Shown piece after piece: positions 8,809 through 15,850 of a stretch of 64,000 nucleotides of DNA. The DNA is from JAVBSN01 sp031556525. GTDB lineage: Bacteria > Bacillota > Clostridia > Lachnospirales > Lachnospiraceae. The position numbers were made by a program, and so were the translations under genes. Where the stretch lies: NCBI GenBank assembly GCA_031556525.1, contig JAVBSS010000012.1, positions 94,654-158,653 of the forward strand. The letters run 5' to 3'. The notes beneath the pieces are model-generated. The model ran no database searches. It was given only the letters and a program-made list of their open reading frames with translations, and was not told the DNA's origin. Within the stretch, counting starts at the first letter, position 1. Each line of letters opens with the position of its first letter.

Positions 8809-10122
8809 CTATAAATCTTCTTTAGTTATAATACATTTTACGCATTTTTCACATTCAACAACATCATTAGACAAAGTATATGCTTTTATCAGTCTTTCCT
8901 TTGCTGATTCTAGAGTATTTTTGTCATTTGCATATAAATAAGCCAAAGGTTCATTCTCATCAATATAATCACCTAATGATTTGCGTACATCAATTCCCAC
9001 TGTCAAATCTATTTCGCTATCTTTTGTAGCTCGTCCACCACCAAGCATCAAAGATACCATTCCTACTTCACTAGTATTACATTTAGACAAATACCCTGCG
9101 CCTATATAAACGGGTTCAATATATTTTGCCTTGGTAAATTTGTCAACGTTATATATATATTCGGAATCTCCGCCTTGTGCAGATACAAATTCTGCAAATT
9201 TAGTTAACGCAGACTTATCATTAATTACCTTTAATACCTTTTCTCTAGCTTCTTCAATAGATGAGACTTTCTTTGCGCCTAGTAGCATATATGAAGCTAA
9301 AGTTATACTTATTTCTAACAAACGTTGGTCTCCATTACCATTAAGAATCTCGATTGCTTCAATAACTTCTAGGGAATTACCCACTTTATTGCCTAAAGGT
9401 TCGTTCATATCTGTAATAACGGCATATGTTTCTTTACCAGCCATTGTTCCGATAGAAACCATAGCTTTTGCAAGGTTAATAGCTTCTTCTTCTGTTTGCA
9501 TAAATGCGCCTGAACCAGTCTTAACATCAAGTACTATTACATCAGCTCCAGCTGCAAGTTTTTTGCTCATAATACTAGATGCTATTAAAGAATAATTATC
9601 AACTGTTGCTGTAACGTCTCTTAAAGCATATATTTTTTTATCTGCAGGGGCTAAGTTAGCTGTCTGACCAACTATAGCTAATCCTATAGTATTTACATTA
9701 TTAATAAATTGTTCTTCTGTAAGGGATGTATTAAATCCTTCGATACTTTCTAATTTATCTATAGTTCCGCCAGTATGACCAAGTCCTCTTCCGCTCATCT
9801 TGGCAATTGGAACGTCAAGTGCCGCCAAAATCGGTCCAATAATAAGAGATGTCTTATCACCTACACCACCTGTACTATGTTTATCAACCTTAATACCGTT
9901 TATCTTAGATAAATCCAGCCTATCACCACTATCGGCCATAGCTATTGTTAGATTAACCGTTTCTTCTTCGTTCATGCCGACAAAGTATACCGCCATTAAA
10001 AATGCTGACATTTGATAGTCGGGAATAGTTCCATTGGTATATCCTTCAACTATATACTTGATTTCTTCTTTAGAAAGTTGACCACCGTTTCTTTTTTTCA
10101 TAATTACATCGTACATTCTCAT
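8809..10122 (-). CDS. pdp: pyrimidine-nucleoside phosphorylase
   Basis: A 437-residue member of the thymidine/pyrimidine-nucleoside phosphorylase family, which splits uridine and thymidine with phosphate into base and (deoxy)ribose 1-phosphate. Visible: the substrate-binding stretch DKHSTGGVGDKTSL, KMSGRGLGHTGGTIDKLES, the phosphate/pyrimidine-binding SSIMSKKLAAGAD, and DVKTGSGAFM. The C-terminal PYNP domain (IGAGYLS...VGIDVRKSLGDYI) is present and the length is normal. It is 30 bases after deoB, the mutase that uses its sugar-phosphate product. The start at 10122 has GGAGG at good spacing. The broad-specificity name is preferred over thymidine phosphorylase (deoA) by Firmicutes context. Confidence 0.95.
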   Translation of the reverse strand: MRMYDVIMKKRNGGQLSKEEIKYIVEGYTNGTIPDYQMSAFLMAVYFVGMNEEETVNLTIAMADSGDRLDLSKINGIKVDKHSTGGVGDKTSLIIGPILAALDVPIAKMSGRGLGHTGGTIDKLESIEGFNTSLTEEQFINNVNTIGLAIVGQTANLAPADKKIYALRDVTATVDNYSLIASSIMSKKLAAGADVIVLDVKTGSGAFMQTEEEAINLAKAMVSIGTMAGKETYAVITDMNEPLGNKVGNSLEVIEAIEILNGNGDQRLLEISITLASYMLLGAKKVSSIEEAREKVLKVINDKSALTKFAEFVSAQGGDSEYIYNVDKFTKAKYIEPVYIGAGYLSKCNTSEVGMVSLMLGGGRATKDSEIDLTVGIDVRKSLGDYIDENEPLAYLYANDKNTLESAKERLIKAYTLSNDVVECEKCVKCIITKEDL

Positions 10123-10152
10123 AATATTATGCCTCCAAGGTATTAATAAAAT

Positions 10153-11325
10153 CTATAAAATTTTATCGATATAACTTTCTCCAATGCTAAGCTTATCAAC
10201 TTTAAAAATATCAGCAATTGTTTGACCTATATCAGCGAAACTATTACGTGTGCCTAAGTCAACATTTTGTTTAATACTCTTACCATATATCAATAACGGT
10301 ATATATTCTCTCGTGTGATCAGTTCCCTTAAAAGCAGGATCACAACCATGATCAGCATTAATTATTAATAAATCACTAGTTTTCATTCGGTCAATAATTT
10401 CTATTAATCTATTATCAAAATCTTCTAATCCCATTGCATAACCTTCCACATCTCTTCTATGTCCCCACTTCATATCAAATTCAACAAGGTTAGTAAATAT
10501 TAGACCTTTGTCTACTGAATTCATATATTGAAGAGTCTTATCAACACCATCCATATTATCTTTGGTATGAACAGCATCTGTTATTCCTACGCCATTAAAA
10601 ATATCTTCTATTTTACCAACGGCTGCTACTGTATAGCCATTATTTTTCAAACTGCTTAACAAATTATTTTCAGGTGGATTAAGAGAAAAATCTCTTCTAT
10701 TGGAAGTTCTAACGTATTCACCATCTTTAAGTTTAAATGGTCTAGCAATTACTCGTCCAACGCCGTGAGCATCAGATAAAATGCGTCTAGCAATCTTACA
10801 CATATCATATAGAGTGTTAACACCAACAATATCTTCTGATGCTGCTATTTGAAACACTGAATCAGCAGATGTATATATAATTGGGTAACCAGTTTTCATA
10901 TGCTCTGAACCTAGTTCAGCAATAATTTCAGTTCCTGAAGCTACTTTGTTACCAAGTATTCCTTTGCAACCAGTTAATTTTATAAATTCGTCTATAATTT
11001 CACTTGGAAATCCATTAGGATATGTCGGGAATGGATTTGGTGTATGAATACCTATCATCTCCCAATGACCTGTAGTAGTATCTTTTCCCATTGAAAGTTC
11101 TGCACATTTGCCATATATCCCTATAGGATTACTAACTTTATCAATAATAGTCATTCCATCAATATTACCTATTCCTAATGATGCCATATTAGGAATATGA
11201 ATATCTGGATGTTTCTCAAAAATGTGACCTAATGTATTAGATCCTTCATCTCCAAAAATATTAGCATCTGGTAGTTCGCCCATGCCAACACTATCTAATA
11301 TAACCCATATAACTCTATTTATCAT
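10153..11325 (-). CDS. deoB: phosphopentomutase
   Basis: A 390-residue cytosolic enzyme of the alkaline phosphatase superfamily that interconverts (deoxy)ribose 1-phosphate and 5-phosphate. Metal and catalytic motifs are VILDSVGMGELPDA, GKDTTTGHWEMIG and NADHGCDPAFKGTDHTREY, with the cap domain between; length is standard. It is the first gene of a run that also contains pdp and punA, so the pathway nucleoside to sugar 1-phosphate to sugar 5-phosphate is encoded together. ATG at 11325 with a strong TTGGAGGG site. The leader upstream (about 350 bases to the promoter) holds the hairpin array described separately, so expression may be controlled there. Confidence 0.95.
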   Translation of the reverse strand: MINRVIWVILDSVGMGELPDANIFGDEGSNTLGHIFEKHPDIHIPNMASLGIGNIDGMTIIDKVSNPIGIYGKCAELSMGKDTTTGHWEMIGIHTPNPFPTYPNGFPSEIIDEFIKLTGCKGILGNKVASGTEIIAELGSEHMKTGYPIIYTSADSVFQIAASEDIVGVNTLYDMCKIARRILSDAHGVGRVIARPFKLKDGEYVRTSNRRDFSLNPPENNLLSSLKNNGYTVAAVGKIEDIFNGVGITDAVHTKDNMDGVDKTLQYMNSVDKGLIFTNLVEFDMKWGHRRDVEGYAMGLEDFDNRLIEIIDRMKTSDLLIINADHGCDPAFKGTDHTREYIPLLIYGKSIKQNVDLGTRNSFADIGQTIADIFKVDKLSIGESYIDKIL

Positions 11326-11359
11326 AAAATTCCCTCCAATCGGATAGTCCTCTGCCAGT

Positions 11360-11402
11360 CGTTAAGTGTCTAGGTGTGCATTCGTACTAAGTTCGATAAT
11401 AC
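11360..11402. repeat. 43-bp exact direct repeat, copy 1 (copy 2 at 11630-11672)
   Basis: Bases 11360-11402 and 11630-11672 are identical by reading. Copy 2 continues into an intact loop (ACCTC), while copy 1 loses it and joins the 70-bp tandem repeat, so copy 1 looks like a truncated duplicate. A diverged third copy is in the tyrS leader (about 28818-28860). Confidence 0.9.
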
Positions 11403-11540
11403 AATCTTTTCATTGATTTCGAAAGTACCTCAATCAATTACAAGATACGGCTACGACTAGGCTCGACACTACAATCTTTTCATTGGTTTCGACAATACCT
11501 CAACCAATTACATGATATGTCTACGACTAAGCTCGGAAAT
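11401..11540. repeat. 70-bp tandem duplication (two copies, 59 of 70 identical by hand)
   Basis: Copies 11401-11470 and 11471-11540 both begin ACAATCTTTTCATTG. Each contains one hairpin unit. One of the differences is a compensatory pair inside the stem (11416/11434 A-T versus 11486/11504 G-C). Confidence 0.85.
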
Positions 11541-11629
11541 ACCTCGCTAAGTTCTCTGACTATCGCCAAGTTCTCTGCCAGTCACTAAGTACTCGGGTAA
11601 CACCATATACACTAAACTCGTTAAAACCT

Positions 11630-11672
11630 CGTTAAGTGTCTAGGTGTGCATTCGTACTAAGTTCGATAATAC
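11630..11672. repeat. 43-bp exact direct repeat, copy 2
   Basis: Partner of 11360-11402. This copy lies next to the promoter and overlaps the right arm of the unit at 11609-11639 and most of the unit at 11654-11684. Confidence 0.9.
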
Positions 11673-11680
11673 CTCACTAT

Positions 11681-11699
11681 GTACTTATAGTATATCACA
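11681..11699 (-). promoter_or_regulatory. extended -10 promoter module of the deoB operon
   Basis: Minus-strand TGA-TATACT (11689-11697) with no clear -35. The 19 bases are identical to 1708-1726 before relQ. Transcription would start near 11682, at the first arm of the hairpin unit 11654-11684, giving a leader of about 350 bases. Confidence 0.55.
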
Positions 11700-11756
11700 T
11701 TGTGTATATTAATTATACATTTTATGGTAGTTTTTATTTAAGAATACAATCTTTGA

Positions 11757-11785
11757 TTGACTTTCTTACTTTAACGTAGTAAACT
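11757..11785 (+). promoter_or_regulatory. sigma-A promoter of the DAHP synthase gene
   Basis: TTGACT (11757-11762), 17-base spacer, TAAACT (11780-11785). The expected start near 11792 leaves a leader of about 28 bases. It faces away from the deoB promoter about 60 bases to the left. Confidence 0.75.
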
Positions 11786-11819
11786 AAAAACGACTAAAAT
11801 GCAAAGGAGAACGAAGAGA

Positions 11820-12848
11820 ATGAGTATTAATTTAGTTAAACGAGTTCCATCTGCAAAAGAGATTCAAGAAGAACTTCCTATGAGCCTTGAATTACAGCAG
11901 ATTAAAAAATCTAGAGATGAAGAGATTAGAAAAGTCTTTACTGGGGAATCAGATAAATTTATATTTATAATTGGACCATGTTCAGCAGATAACGAAGATG
12001 CTGTATGTGATTATGTTAATAGACTAGCTAGAATCGGTGAAGAAGTTAAAGAAAAAATATTAATAATTCCAAGAATATATACTAACAAGCCAAGAACTAA
12101 CGGTTCTGGATACAAAGGTATGCTCCACCAACCTAACCCAGAGGATAAAAGTGATTTTGTTGCTGGACTTAAAGCTATTCGTAAGATGCATATAAGAGCA
12201 ATTGAGGAAACACATTTAACTGCTGCTGATGAGATGTTATATCCTGAAAACTGGTTATACATGGAGGATTTATTATCATATGTTGCTATTGGTGCAAGAA
12301 GTGTTGAAGATCAACAACACAGATTAACTGCTTCTGGCATGGATATACCAGTTGGTATGAAAAATCCTACAAGTGGAGATTTTTCAGTTATGATGAACTC
12401 TTGTCTTGCTGGACAAATGAAACATACATTTATGTACTCTGGATGGGAAGCTAAGACTTCTGGTAATGATTTAACTCATGCTATTTTAAGAGGTGCTCTA
12501 AATCCATATGGTCAATCTATTACTAATTACCACTATGAAGATTTAATGATGCTATCGGATATATATAATCAATTTGACCTTAAAAATCCTGCTTGTATAG
12601 TTGATGCAAATCATAATAATTCAGGCAAGAAATGGGATCAACAACCACGTATTGTAAAAGAAGTATTACATAGTATGCACTACTCTTCTGATATCAAAAA
12701 ATTAGTAAAAGGTGTTATGGTTGAAAGTTATATTGAAGATGGTAGCCAAGCAATTGGTGATGGCTGTTACGGAAAATCAATTACAGATCCTTGTCTTGGT
12801 TGGGAAAAGACATCTAAACTTATATATGATGTAGCTGAATTGCTATAG
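11820..12848 (+). CDS. aroF: 3-deoxy-7-phosphoheptulonate (DAHP) synthase, class I
   Basis: A 342-residue enzyme that condenses phosphoenolpyruvate with erythrose 4-phosphate, the first step of the shikimate pathway. Class I motifs: IIGPCSADN, KPRTNGSGYKGMLHQP, GARSVEDQQHR, GMKNPTSGDFSV, VDANHNNSGK and GKSITDPCLGWE. The KPRT and metal-site His/Cys/Glu/Asp blocks are those of the AroF/AroG/AroH type, in a clostridial variant. Start: ATG 11820 is chosen over the in-frame ATG 11799 because AAAGGAG (11803-11809) lies between them at proper distance. This is the only protein gene on the plus strand. It has its own promoter and a two-way terminator. No leader peptide or tryptophan/tyrosine attenuator is visible; which aromatic amino acid inhibits it cannot be told. 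Confidence 0.95.
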   Translation: MSINLVKRVPSAKEIQEELPMSLELQQIKKSRDEEIRKVFTGESDKFIFIIGPCSADNEDAVCDYVNRLARIGEEVKEKILIIPRIYTNKPRTNGSGYKGMLHQPNPEDKSDFVAGLKAIRKMHIRAIEETHLTAADEMLYPENWLYMEDLLSYVAIGARSVEDQQHRLTASGMDIPVGMKNPTSGDFSVMMNSCLAGQMKHTFMYSGWEAKTSGNDLTHAILRGALNPYGQSITNYHYEDLMMLSDIYNQFDLKNPACIVDANHNNSGKKWDQQPRIVKEVLHSMHYSSDIKKLVKGVMVESYIEDGSQAIGDGCYGKSITDPCLGWEKTSKLIYDVAELL

Positions 12849-12855
12849 ATTATTT

Positions 12856-12908
12856 AAAAAAACACTAACATCTTTGAAATCCAAATTTGTTAGTGTTTTA
12901 TTTTTTTG
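12856..12908. terminator. bidirectional terminator between DAHP synthase and the DUF4190 gene
   Basis: The 12-base arms AAAACACTAACA (12859-12870) and TGTTAGTGTTTT (12888-12899) are perfect. A T-run follows on the plus strand (12901-12907) and on the minus strand (the A-run at about 12856-12861). It serves the convergent genes on both sides. Confidence 0.85.
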
Positions 12909-12964
12909 TTCATGAACTTTCTATAAGTGTAATAACAGAATATATAAATAAATTCCGTAATTAA

Positions 12965-13702
12965 TTATAAAACAGTAAAAAATATAATATATATAACTAG
13001 TGTAATTATAGCTATGCACTCTGCTATTATACCTATTACAATACCTTTCCTTGCAGTACTATTTTTTGTTTCTGATTCCAATCCCATCTTACAATACTTT
13101 ATGCCTAATACACCTATAATAAGTGAAACTATTTTTCCTGTAAAATTAAAAGAAACTATAGATATAACAAGAGCAATAATACAGAGAGTAATTCCATTAC
13201 TTGCATAACCTTCAGGACTCTTGCTGTTAGTTTTTGTAGTACTATCTTTAGGTGTATATTTGTATGCAGAACCAGGTGATGTATTATCAAACTTTTCTTC
13301 TGGTTCATCCATAGGAGCATTTGACTTATAGTCTTCTGGATTAAAAGTATATTCATCTTTAGATTTAATCTCATATAGCATATCAATCAATTTCCTTATT
13401 TGATGCGAATATTCATTTTTTATAATAAAATTAGATACACCTGTTAATCTTGATTCTCCCATATAAATACCAGGTATTAACATATCTCTAACCCAAGCCT
13501 CGATTACTAATGTACCATTAGTATATGTATAACCGAAACATATTGGTGTTGATAAGGATGTTGGTTTTAAATGCCATACATTCTCCTTCTTAATAACTAT
13601 CGGTTTGAAACCTTGTTTCTGTAAATATGCATAAATCATTGAGTTAACGATTTCTGCATCCAAATTAAGCTTTGCAGTAAATGTAGTTCTTCTCTTACCC
13701 AC
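12965..13702 (-). CDS. unknown protein: shared N-terminal domain plus DUF4190-like two-helix membrane domain
   Basis: Not a protein I recognise by name. Residues about 1-115 form a domain shared with the next-but-one gene and its neighbour, with the motif CFGYTYTNGTLVIEAWVR and then GESRLTG. A polar Pro/Ser/Thr linker follows (about 120-165). The C-terminus has two membrane helices around a KMGLESETKNSTARKGI loop, typical of DUF4190. Start: GTG at 13702 is preferred because GGGGGA lies 7 bases upstream; the in-frame GTG at 13717 overlaps that site. The protein is likely inserted in the membrane with the N-terminal domain inside. It is the last of four co-directional related genes. Function unknown. 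Confidence 0.75.
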   Translation of the reverse strand: MGKRRTTFTAKLNLDAEIVNSMIYAYLQKQGFKPIVIKKENVWHLKPTSLSTPICFGYTYTNGTLVIEAWVRDMLIPGIYMGESRLTGVSNFIIKNEYSHQIRKLIDMLYEIKSKDEYTFNPEDYKSNAPMDEPEEKFDNTSPGSAYKYTPKDSTTKTNSKSPEGYASNGITLCIIALVISIVSFNFTGKIVSLIIGVLGIKYCKMGLESETKNSTARKGIVIGIIAECIAIITLVIYIIFFTVL

Positions 13703-13764
13703 TATAAAATCCCCCACTATTTTTATATTATTAATACTAATTTTTTATATACATTCAATAAATA

Positions 13765-14184
13765 TTATGACCAAATAATACCAAGTATCTTTAATGCTAT
13801 AACAAGAAGTATCATACATACACTAATAATTTCTGCGATTATACCCATTACAAACCCTGAGATAGCAATTCCTCTTTTACTAGATGACATTCCTTTTTTT
13901 GAGGAATCAATTCCCCACGCAGCAACTATTGCTATAAATACAGAACCTATTGCATAATCAAACCTCAATAAAATCCATATTGAAACTATTGCTGCAATAA
14001 GTGATATTAATGAAACTTTAAAACCTGTCGATGCATCTTGTATAGGATCAAAACCATCAATAGATATAGGTTCTCCTGCATTTATTTGTTGGTTATCTTG
14101 TCCAGCAAAATATTGTTGTTGATTGTTATATGTACTATTTTGTTGCTCATCATATATATTATTTTGTTGTTTGTTATCATCCAT
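13765..14184 (-). CDS. DUF4190-like membrane protein with Asn/Gln-rich tail
   Basis: A 139-residue protein: about 40 residues rich in Gln/Asn/Tyr (NNIYDEQQNSTYNNQQQYF), then two or three membrane helices with the short SSKKGMSSSKRGIAISG loop, as in DUF4190 proteins. It matches the C-terminal half of the neighbouring 245-residue protein but lacks the shared N-terminal domain. AGGAGA precedes the ATG at 14184. It lies 17 bases after the 116-residue gene, so the pair is probably co-transcribed. Together they look like the split form of the neighbouring fusion protein. Function unknown. Confidence 0.75.
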   Translation of the reverse strand: MDDNKQQNNIYDEQQNSTYNNQQQYFAGQDNQQINAGEPISIDGFDPIQDASTGFKVSLISLIAAIVSIWILLRFDYAIGSVFIAIVAAWGIDSSKKGMSSSKRGIAISGFVMGIIAEIISVCMILLVIALKILGIIWS

Positions 14185-14201
14185 ATTATTTTCTCCTGAA
14201 A

Positions 14202-14552
14202 TTATGCTGTTGGTAATTCTTGTTGCAAAAGCTTAATTACATCTTCAATTTCTTTTTTATATGCTACTTTTATAGCTACACCATAGAAACCAGTAAGATC
14301 CATCTCACCGCAATATACATATGGTAATAGAGGTATTCTAAGCCATACCTCTAGATTAAGGTTTCCATTTGTATAAGTATATCTTAAACATTTAGGTGCA
14401 GTAAGCGCTCCTATACCTTGTTGCCAGAAACTTTCTCCTTTGTCTTTGGTTTGCTTAAAATTCTTTTTTGTTAAATAATCTTTCATGATTAAATCAACAA
14501 ACTCAGTAGGTTTGTTTAGTGGAATATTATATCCTGTTCTTTTCTTTGCCAT
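14202..14552 (-). CDS. unknown soluble protein, stand-alone copy of the shared domain
   Basis: A 116-residue protein consisting only of the domain found at the N-termini of the genes at 12965-13702 and 14616-15074. Signature: CLRYTYTNGNLNLEVWLR, then YVYCGEMDLTGFYG. A helical N-terminal part (EFVDLIMKDYLTKKNF) is followed by predicted beta strands. There is no membrane segment or signal peptide. GAGGGAGA precedes the ATG at 14552. Being the minimal form, it defines the domain borders. I do not recognise the fold or function. Confidence 0.75.
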   Translation of the reverse strand: MAKKRTGYNIPLNKPTEFVDLIMKDYLTKKNFKQTKDKGESFWQQGIGALTAPKCLRYTYTNGNLNLEVWLRIPLLPYVYCGEMDLTGFYGVAIKVAYKKEIEDVIKLLQQELPTA

Positions 14553-14615
14553 TTTTCTCTCCCTCTAATATAATTTAATTTTATATTGTTTTAAACTTAC
14601 ATCACACTCTTATAC

Positions 14616-15074
14616 TTAAATGATTATAATAAATATAATCATAATAATAACAACTATAAGTATTGCTATTGATGCTATTGTTAAAAAGCTATCCTTACCA
14701 AAGCCTTTCATTGTGCTTTTTGAAATACTATCGTCTGACAACATATAAAACAATTCTTTAATCTCATTTTCATATGTAGCATTTATAAGTATTCCTTTGG
14801 TACTACCGTGTTTTAAATCCCTCTCACCCAAATCCTTATTTGTAAATGGTATTGTTCTAAACCAAGCCTCTACTGTAAGTGTACCATCTAAATATGAATA
14901 TTTAAAACATTTTGGTTCTGATATAAGACTTGGTTCAGAACCATTTTGCCAAATAGTTTCACTATTTATAATTATTTGTCTAAATCCTTCTCTAATAAGA
15001 TAATCCTTCACATAAGAATCTACACTTTCAATAGGTTCATTAAGTATAATACTATATTTTGATCTACTATCCAT
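14616..15074 (-). CDS. unknown protein: shared N-terminal domain with one C-terminal membrane helix
   Basis: A 152-residue protein. Residues about 5-115 carry the shared domain (CFKYSYLDGTLTVEAWFR, then LGERDLKHG). A single hydrophobic segment (LTIASIAILIVVIIMIIFIIII) ends the protein, so it is tail-anchored. Start: ATG 15074 is preferred to the longer in-frame option at 15137 because GGGAGG lies just upstream and the sequence after it aligns with the paralogues. It is the first of the four-gene group. Function unknown. Confidence 0.75.
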   Translation of the reverse strand: MDSRSKYSIILNEPIESVDSYVKDYLIREGFRQIIINSETIWQNGSEPSLISEPKCFKYSYLDGTLTVEAWFRTIPFTNKDLGERDLKHGSTKGILINATYENEIKELFYMLSDDSISKSTMKGFGKDSFLTIASIAILIVVIIMIIFIIII

Positions 15075-15162
15075 ATTAAATCCCTCCCATAGCAAAATTT
15101 TAATATAATCAAATGCACCTACATATAATACTATCAATTAAACATAAGGTTGCATTATATTA

Positions 15163-15840
15163 TTAATTAAATATTGTTAAATCCTCATCTAACATTGTGT
15201 AATCTTTAACTACAGCTACTATTTTATCAAGTCCTATTATATCTGGTGTACTATCCCCTGTAACGGCTACAACATTTTGTACACCTGCATTTATTGCTGC
15301 TTTAATTCCTGTTAGAGCATCCTCAAATACAATACAATTTGCTGGTGCTGTATCTATTAGTTTTGCAGCTTGTATATATACATCTGGTGCTGGTTTACTT
15401 CTTAGTGTTCCGTTGTCATATACTACGGCATTTATATCAAACCATCTATAAAGATCAAATACATCAAAATAAAAATCAACATTTTCCCAATTAGCTGCTG
15501 TGGCTATAGTCATTGGTATATCTGACTTTGATAAATAATCAAGAAAGTTTTCTAGTCCTGGAGCTAGTTTTAGATTTTCTTTATCTTTCATACATAACAT
15601 TCTATATACAAGTTCTTTTTCTTGTGATAACTGATATACAGTTTCACTAGGTAGCGAATCACCAAGAAAATGCTCTAGTATAACACTGCTTGTTCTTCCG
15701 TGAATATACTCTTCTAATTCGTCCTCACTTACTTCTTTGCTACACAATTCTTCTATATATGATTTCCATGCTTTTTCATGTTTATCAGAATCAAAAAACA
15801 TGGTTCCGTTAAAGTCAAATATAACGCCAATTGGATTCAT
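15163..15840 (-). CDS. HAD-superfamily hydrolase, beta-phosphoglucomutase-like, with Asn at motif I +2
   Basis: A 225-residue HAD protein with a helical cap between motifs I and II. Motif I reads FDFNGT (D9 nucleophile; N11 where most HAD phosphatases and mutases have the general acid/base Asp). Motif II is TIATAANWENV, the motif III lysine lies in SKPAPDVYIQAA, and motif IV is CIVFEDALTGIKAA. These match the beta-phosphoglucomutase/phosphatase subgroup. AAGGAGAG precedes the ATG. It lies 10 bases after the alpha/beta hydrolase gene. Because of N11 the activity is uncertain: it may be a slow phosphatase on small sugar phosphates or have another role. Confidence 0.85.
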   Translation of the reverse strand: MNPIGVIFDFNGTMFFDSDKHEKAWKSYIEELCSKEVSEDELEEYIHGRTSSVILEHFLGDSLPSETVYQLSQEKELVYRMLCMKDKENLKLAPGLENFLDYLSKSDIPMTIATAANWENVDFYFDVFDLYRWFDINAVVYDNGTLRSKPAPDVYIQAAKLIDTAPANCIVFEDALTGIKAAINAGVQNVVAVTGDSTPDIIGLDKIVAVVKDYTMLDEDLTIFN

Positions 15841-15850
15841 AGCTCTCTCC

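Larger units (their letters stand above)
11341..11684 (-). repeat. leader hairpin array: conserved 13-nt loops on variable paired stems
   Basis: This is the 11326-11700 gene-free stretch, lying between an extended -10 promoter and deoB. Five full units are seen (plus coordinates): 11412-11438, 11482-11508, 11526-11552, 11609-11639 and 11654-11684. Each has a 13-base loop reading GAGGT-NN-T-NN-CGA on the minus strand, flanked by 7-9-base arms. Arms differ between units but remain complementary, for example ATTGATT/AATCAAT versus ATTGGTT/AACCAAT, an A-T to G-C paired change. Two truncated loops lie at about 11384-11402 and 11454-11472. The family also occurs before tyrS. I do not recognise it as a described RNA family; it could be a mobile-repeat remnant or a regulatory RNA. 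Confidence 0.8.

Noticed and set aside
11341..11684. Integron attC or CRISPR-like array
   Set aside because: Arms include GTTAAGT, which fits attC half-sites, but the loops are constant and the stems variable, the opposite of attC; no integrase or cassettes. Spacing is irregular and there are no unique spacers or cas genes, so not CRISPR.
11326..11819. Purine riboswitch before deoB
   Set aside because: No purine-riboswitch loop motifs or three-way junction could be traced; the structure is a row of simple hairpins.
15075..15162. Terminator after the HAD gene
   Set aside because: A bulged stem (ATGCAACCT with AGGTGCAT) exists but the loop is long and no T-run follows closely.
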